Assembly (NCBI RefSeq): GCF_947492405.1
Contig: NZ_CANLMP010000003.1
Location: 310,001-374,000, forward strand
DNA from: an uncultured Aquimarina sp.
GTDB lineage: Bacteria > Bacteroidota > Bacteroidia > Flavobacteriales > Flavobacteriaceae
Direction: 5' to 3'
DNA: 64,000 nt
Shown: piece after piece, positions 63,072 through 64,000 of the stretch
How positions within the stretch are numbered: position 1 is the first letter of the stretch
Layout of the letters: the number at the start of each line of letters is the position of its first letter
Notes under the pieces: model-generated
Told to the model about the DNA's origin: nothing
Seen by the model: only the letters and a program-made list of their open reading frames with translations
Databases searched by the model: none
Translations under genes and position numbers: made by a program

Positions 63072-64000
63072 TTAACAAAGTTGATATTCGGGTAAACTCA
63101 TTAATTCAATAATGAAGTTTTTAGTGTTTGATGGATCAAGCTTTGTTATAATAGTGCTTGCTCCATTGGATAGTTTTGGCTGAATTATAAAGTTTACCAA
63201 TTCTTCTTTATCTCTTTGTTGAAGAGAAGTAAGGAAACTTTTCCAATTTGGTGTAGCTTTTACTTTTTTCTCAACTCGAGTTTTCATTTTTTTATAGAGT
63301 TTCTGACGCATTATGGAGGTTTCTTCCATATCGTTCTGATCATGCCATTCGATTACTCCGCTATTTAGAGTAACAGAAGCTAGTTTTAAGCGAAGCATCA
63401 GTGTAGAGTTGTCTATCCAGGATTTTCCACCAGGCCAACCAGCAACGTTAGGAGGGCGGAATAATGTTTGATTTAGCTTGCGTTGTAAGTAAATGAGAAC
63501 TTTTGGATCTTTATATACTACATGAAATGGTTTACTTATCCCTACGATCAATTCTATAGGTGATTTGATTTTGATTCCTATGTTTTGAGATTCATAAAAC
63601 CAATTGCTCATGAATATCTTTCGCATTAAAATATCCAGACTATAATTAGATTCATAAAAAGTAGCAGCTAATTCTTCAATATGATTTGGATTTATTTTTT
63701 CGTTTACAAAATATTGATAGATCTTTTCTGTAATGTATCTGGCAGTTTGTTTTTGATCCAGAAGGATTTTAATGATATCTTCTCCAGTAAAATTTCCGGT
63801 TTTTCCTAAAAATGTTTTAGATTCATAATCATGTTGGTTTTTTCTAAAAACGAAAGAACCATTTTTATTAAAGTTCCAACCTGTAAACGCTCTTGCTGCT
63901 TCTTTGATGTCTTTTTCTGTATAACCATTATCGATACCAAGTGTGAAAAGCTCCATAACCTCACGAGCGAAGTTTTCGTTCGGACTGTTCTTTCGATTTT
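63072..64000 (-). CDS. DUF1800 family protein, 3' part (cut by right edge)
   Basis: The frame is open from the right edge to the stop at 63072, giving about 308 residues. The visible start includes SPNENFAREVMELFTLG, the DUF1800 core motif, so the Met at 63956 is internal. AARAFTGWNF, YFVNEKINPNHIEELA, FRPPNVAGWPGGKSWID and a C-terminal Leu-Pro-Glu-Tyr segment (LMSLPEYQLC) follow. The function is unknown. It forms a unit with the DUF1501 gene; the N-terminal third lies outside the window. Confidence 0.9.
   Translation of the reverse strand, partial: NRKNSPNENFAREVMELFTLGIDNGYTEKDIKEAARAFTGWNFNKNGSFVFRKNQHDYESKTFLGKTGNFTGEDIIKILLDQKQTARYITEKIYQYFVNEKINPNHIEELAATFYESNYSLDILMRKIFMSNWFYESQNIGIKIKSPIELIVGISKPFHVVYKDPKVLIYLQRKLNQTLFRPPNVAGWPGGKSWIDNSTLMLRLKLASVTLNSGVIEWHDQNDMEETSIMRQKLYKKMKTRVEKKVKATPNWKSFLTSLQQRDKEELVNFIIQPKLSNGASTIITKLDPSNTKNFIIELMSLPEYQLC

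Overview
The window is ordinary chromosome of a marine-type member of the Flavobacteriaceae (Bacteroidota), probably Aquimarina or a close relative. The evidence is low GC, Bacteroidota promoters (TTG about 19 bases before TAnnTTTG) instead of sigma70-type ones, no Shine-Dalgarno leaders, type IX secretion C-terminal domains (types A and B), Bacteroidota-type curli CsgG, OMPP1/FadL porin, DUF1573 and DUF1501/DUF1800 proteins. The genus is inferred from gene content. There is no rRNA, phage, transposase, CRISPR array or recognisable defence island.

Layout. 1-2.3 kb: end of csgG and a surface lipoprotein. 2.3-9.4 kb: purM, a divergent msrA, a large M16 protease lipoprotein, two small membrane proteins and prfA. 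9.4-15.1 kb (minus strand): an FG-GAP T9SS protein, then the folE-cysS-yidD-lgt run. 15.4-20.9 kb: two tandem T9SS type B adhesin-like proteins. 21-26 kb: OMPP1 porin, an Arg/Ser-rich lipoprotein, proS, two identical tRNA-Glu genes and rpsT. 26.4-31.5 kb: a cysteine-rich lipoprotein of unknown role, a glycosyltransferase, a Zn-ribbon-fold protein without cysteines, a Nif3-like protein and lpxK. 31.6-35.8 kb: lipA, gapdh and a hybrid histidine kinase in one orientation. 36.3-41.8 kb: ECF sigma factor with a small Cys-rich membrane protein, murB, aminotransferase, retropepsin/PDZ protein, DUF1573. 41.9-50.2 kb: valS, then acyl-CoA-binding protein, psd, cdsA, LUD protein, ftsH, rsfS on the minus strand, and birA. 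50.3-54.3 kb: SRPBCC protein, pyrE, a Nudix hydrolase, an unknown exported protein and an ABC exporter. 54.3-64 kb: M14 carboxypeptidase, SulP transporter, a three-gene overlapping unit (Lgt-like protein, Tes/MJ0619-type radical SAM protein, small membrane protein), a methyltransferase, a small exported protein, and the DUF1501/DUF1800 pair that runs off the right edge.

Most of the window is housekeeping (translation, cell-envelope lipids, peptidoglycan, lipoate, purine and pyrimidine synthesis). The part most likely to be a poorly described system is 57.9-60.2 kb. There an Lgt-family protein that has lost the catalytic histidine is translationally coupled to a radical SAM enzyme of the family that includes archaeal tetraether synthase. 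This suggests an unusual lipid or lipoprotein modification. Other points worth a look are the C-terminal six-cysteine hydrophobic module at 26.9 kb, an inverted pair of decayed coding fragments at 4.1-4.3 kb, several strong palindromes next to promoters, and terminators whose tails double as the next promoter.
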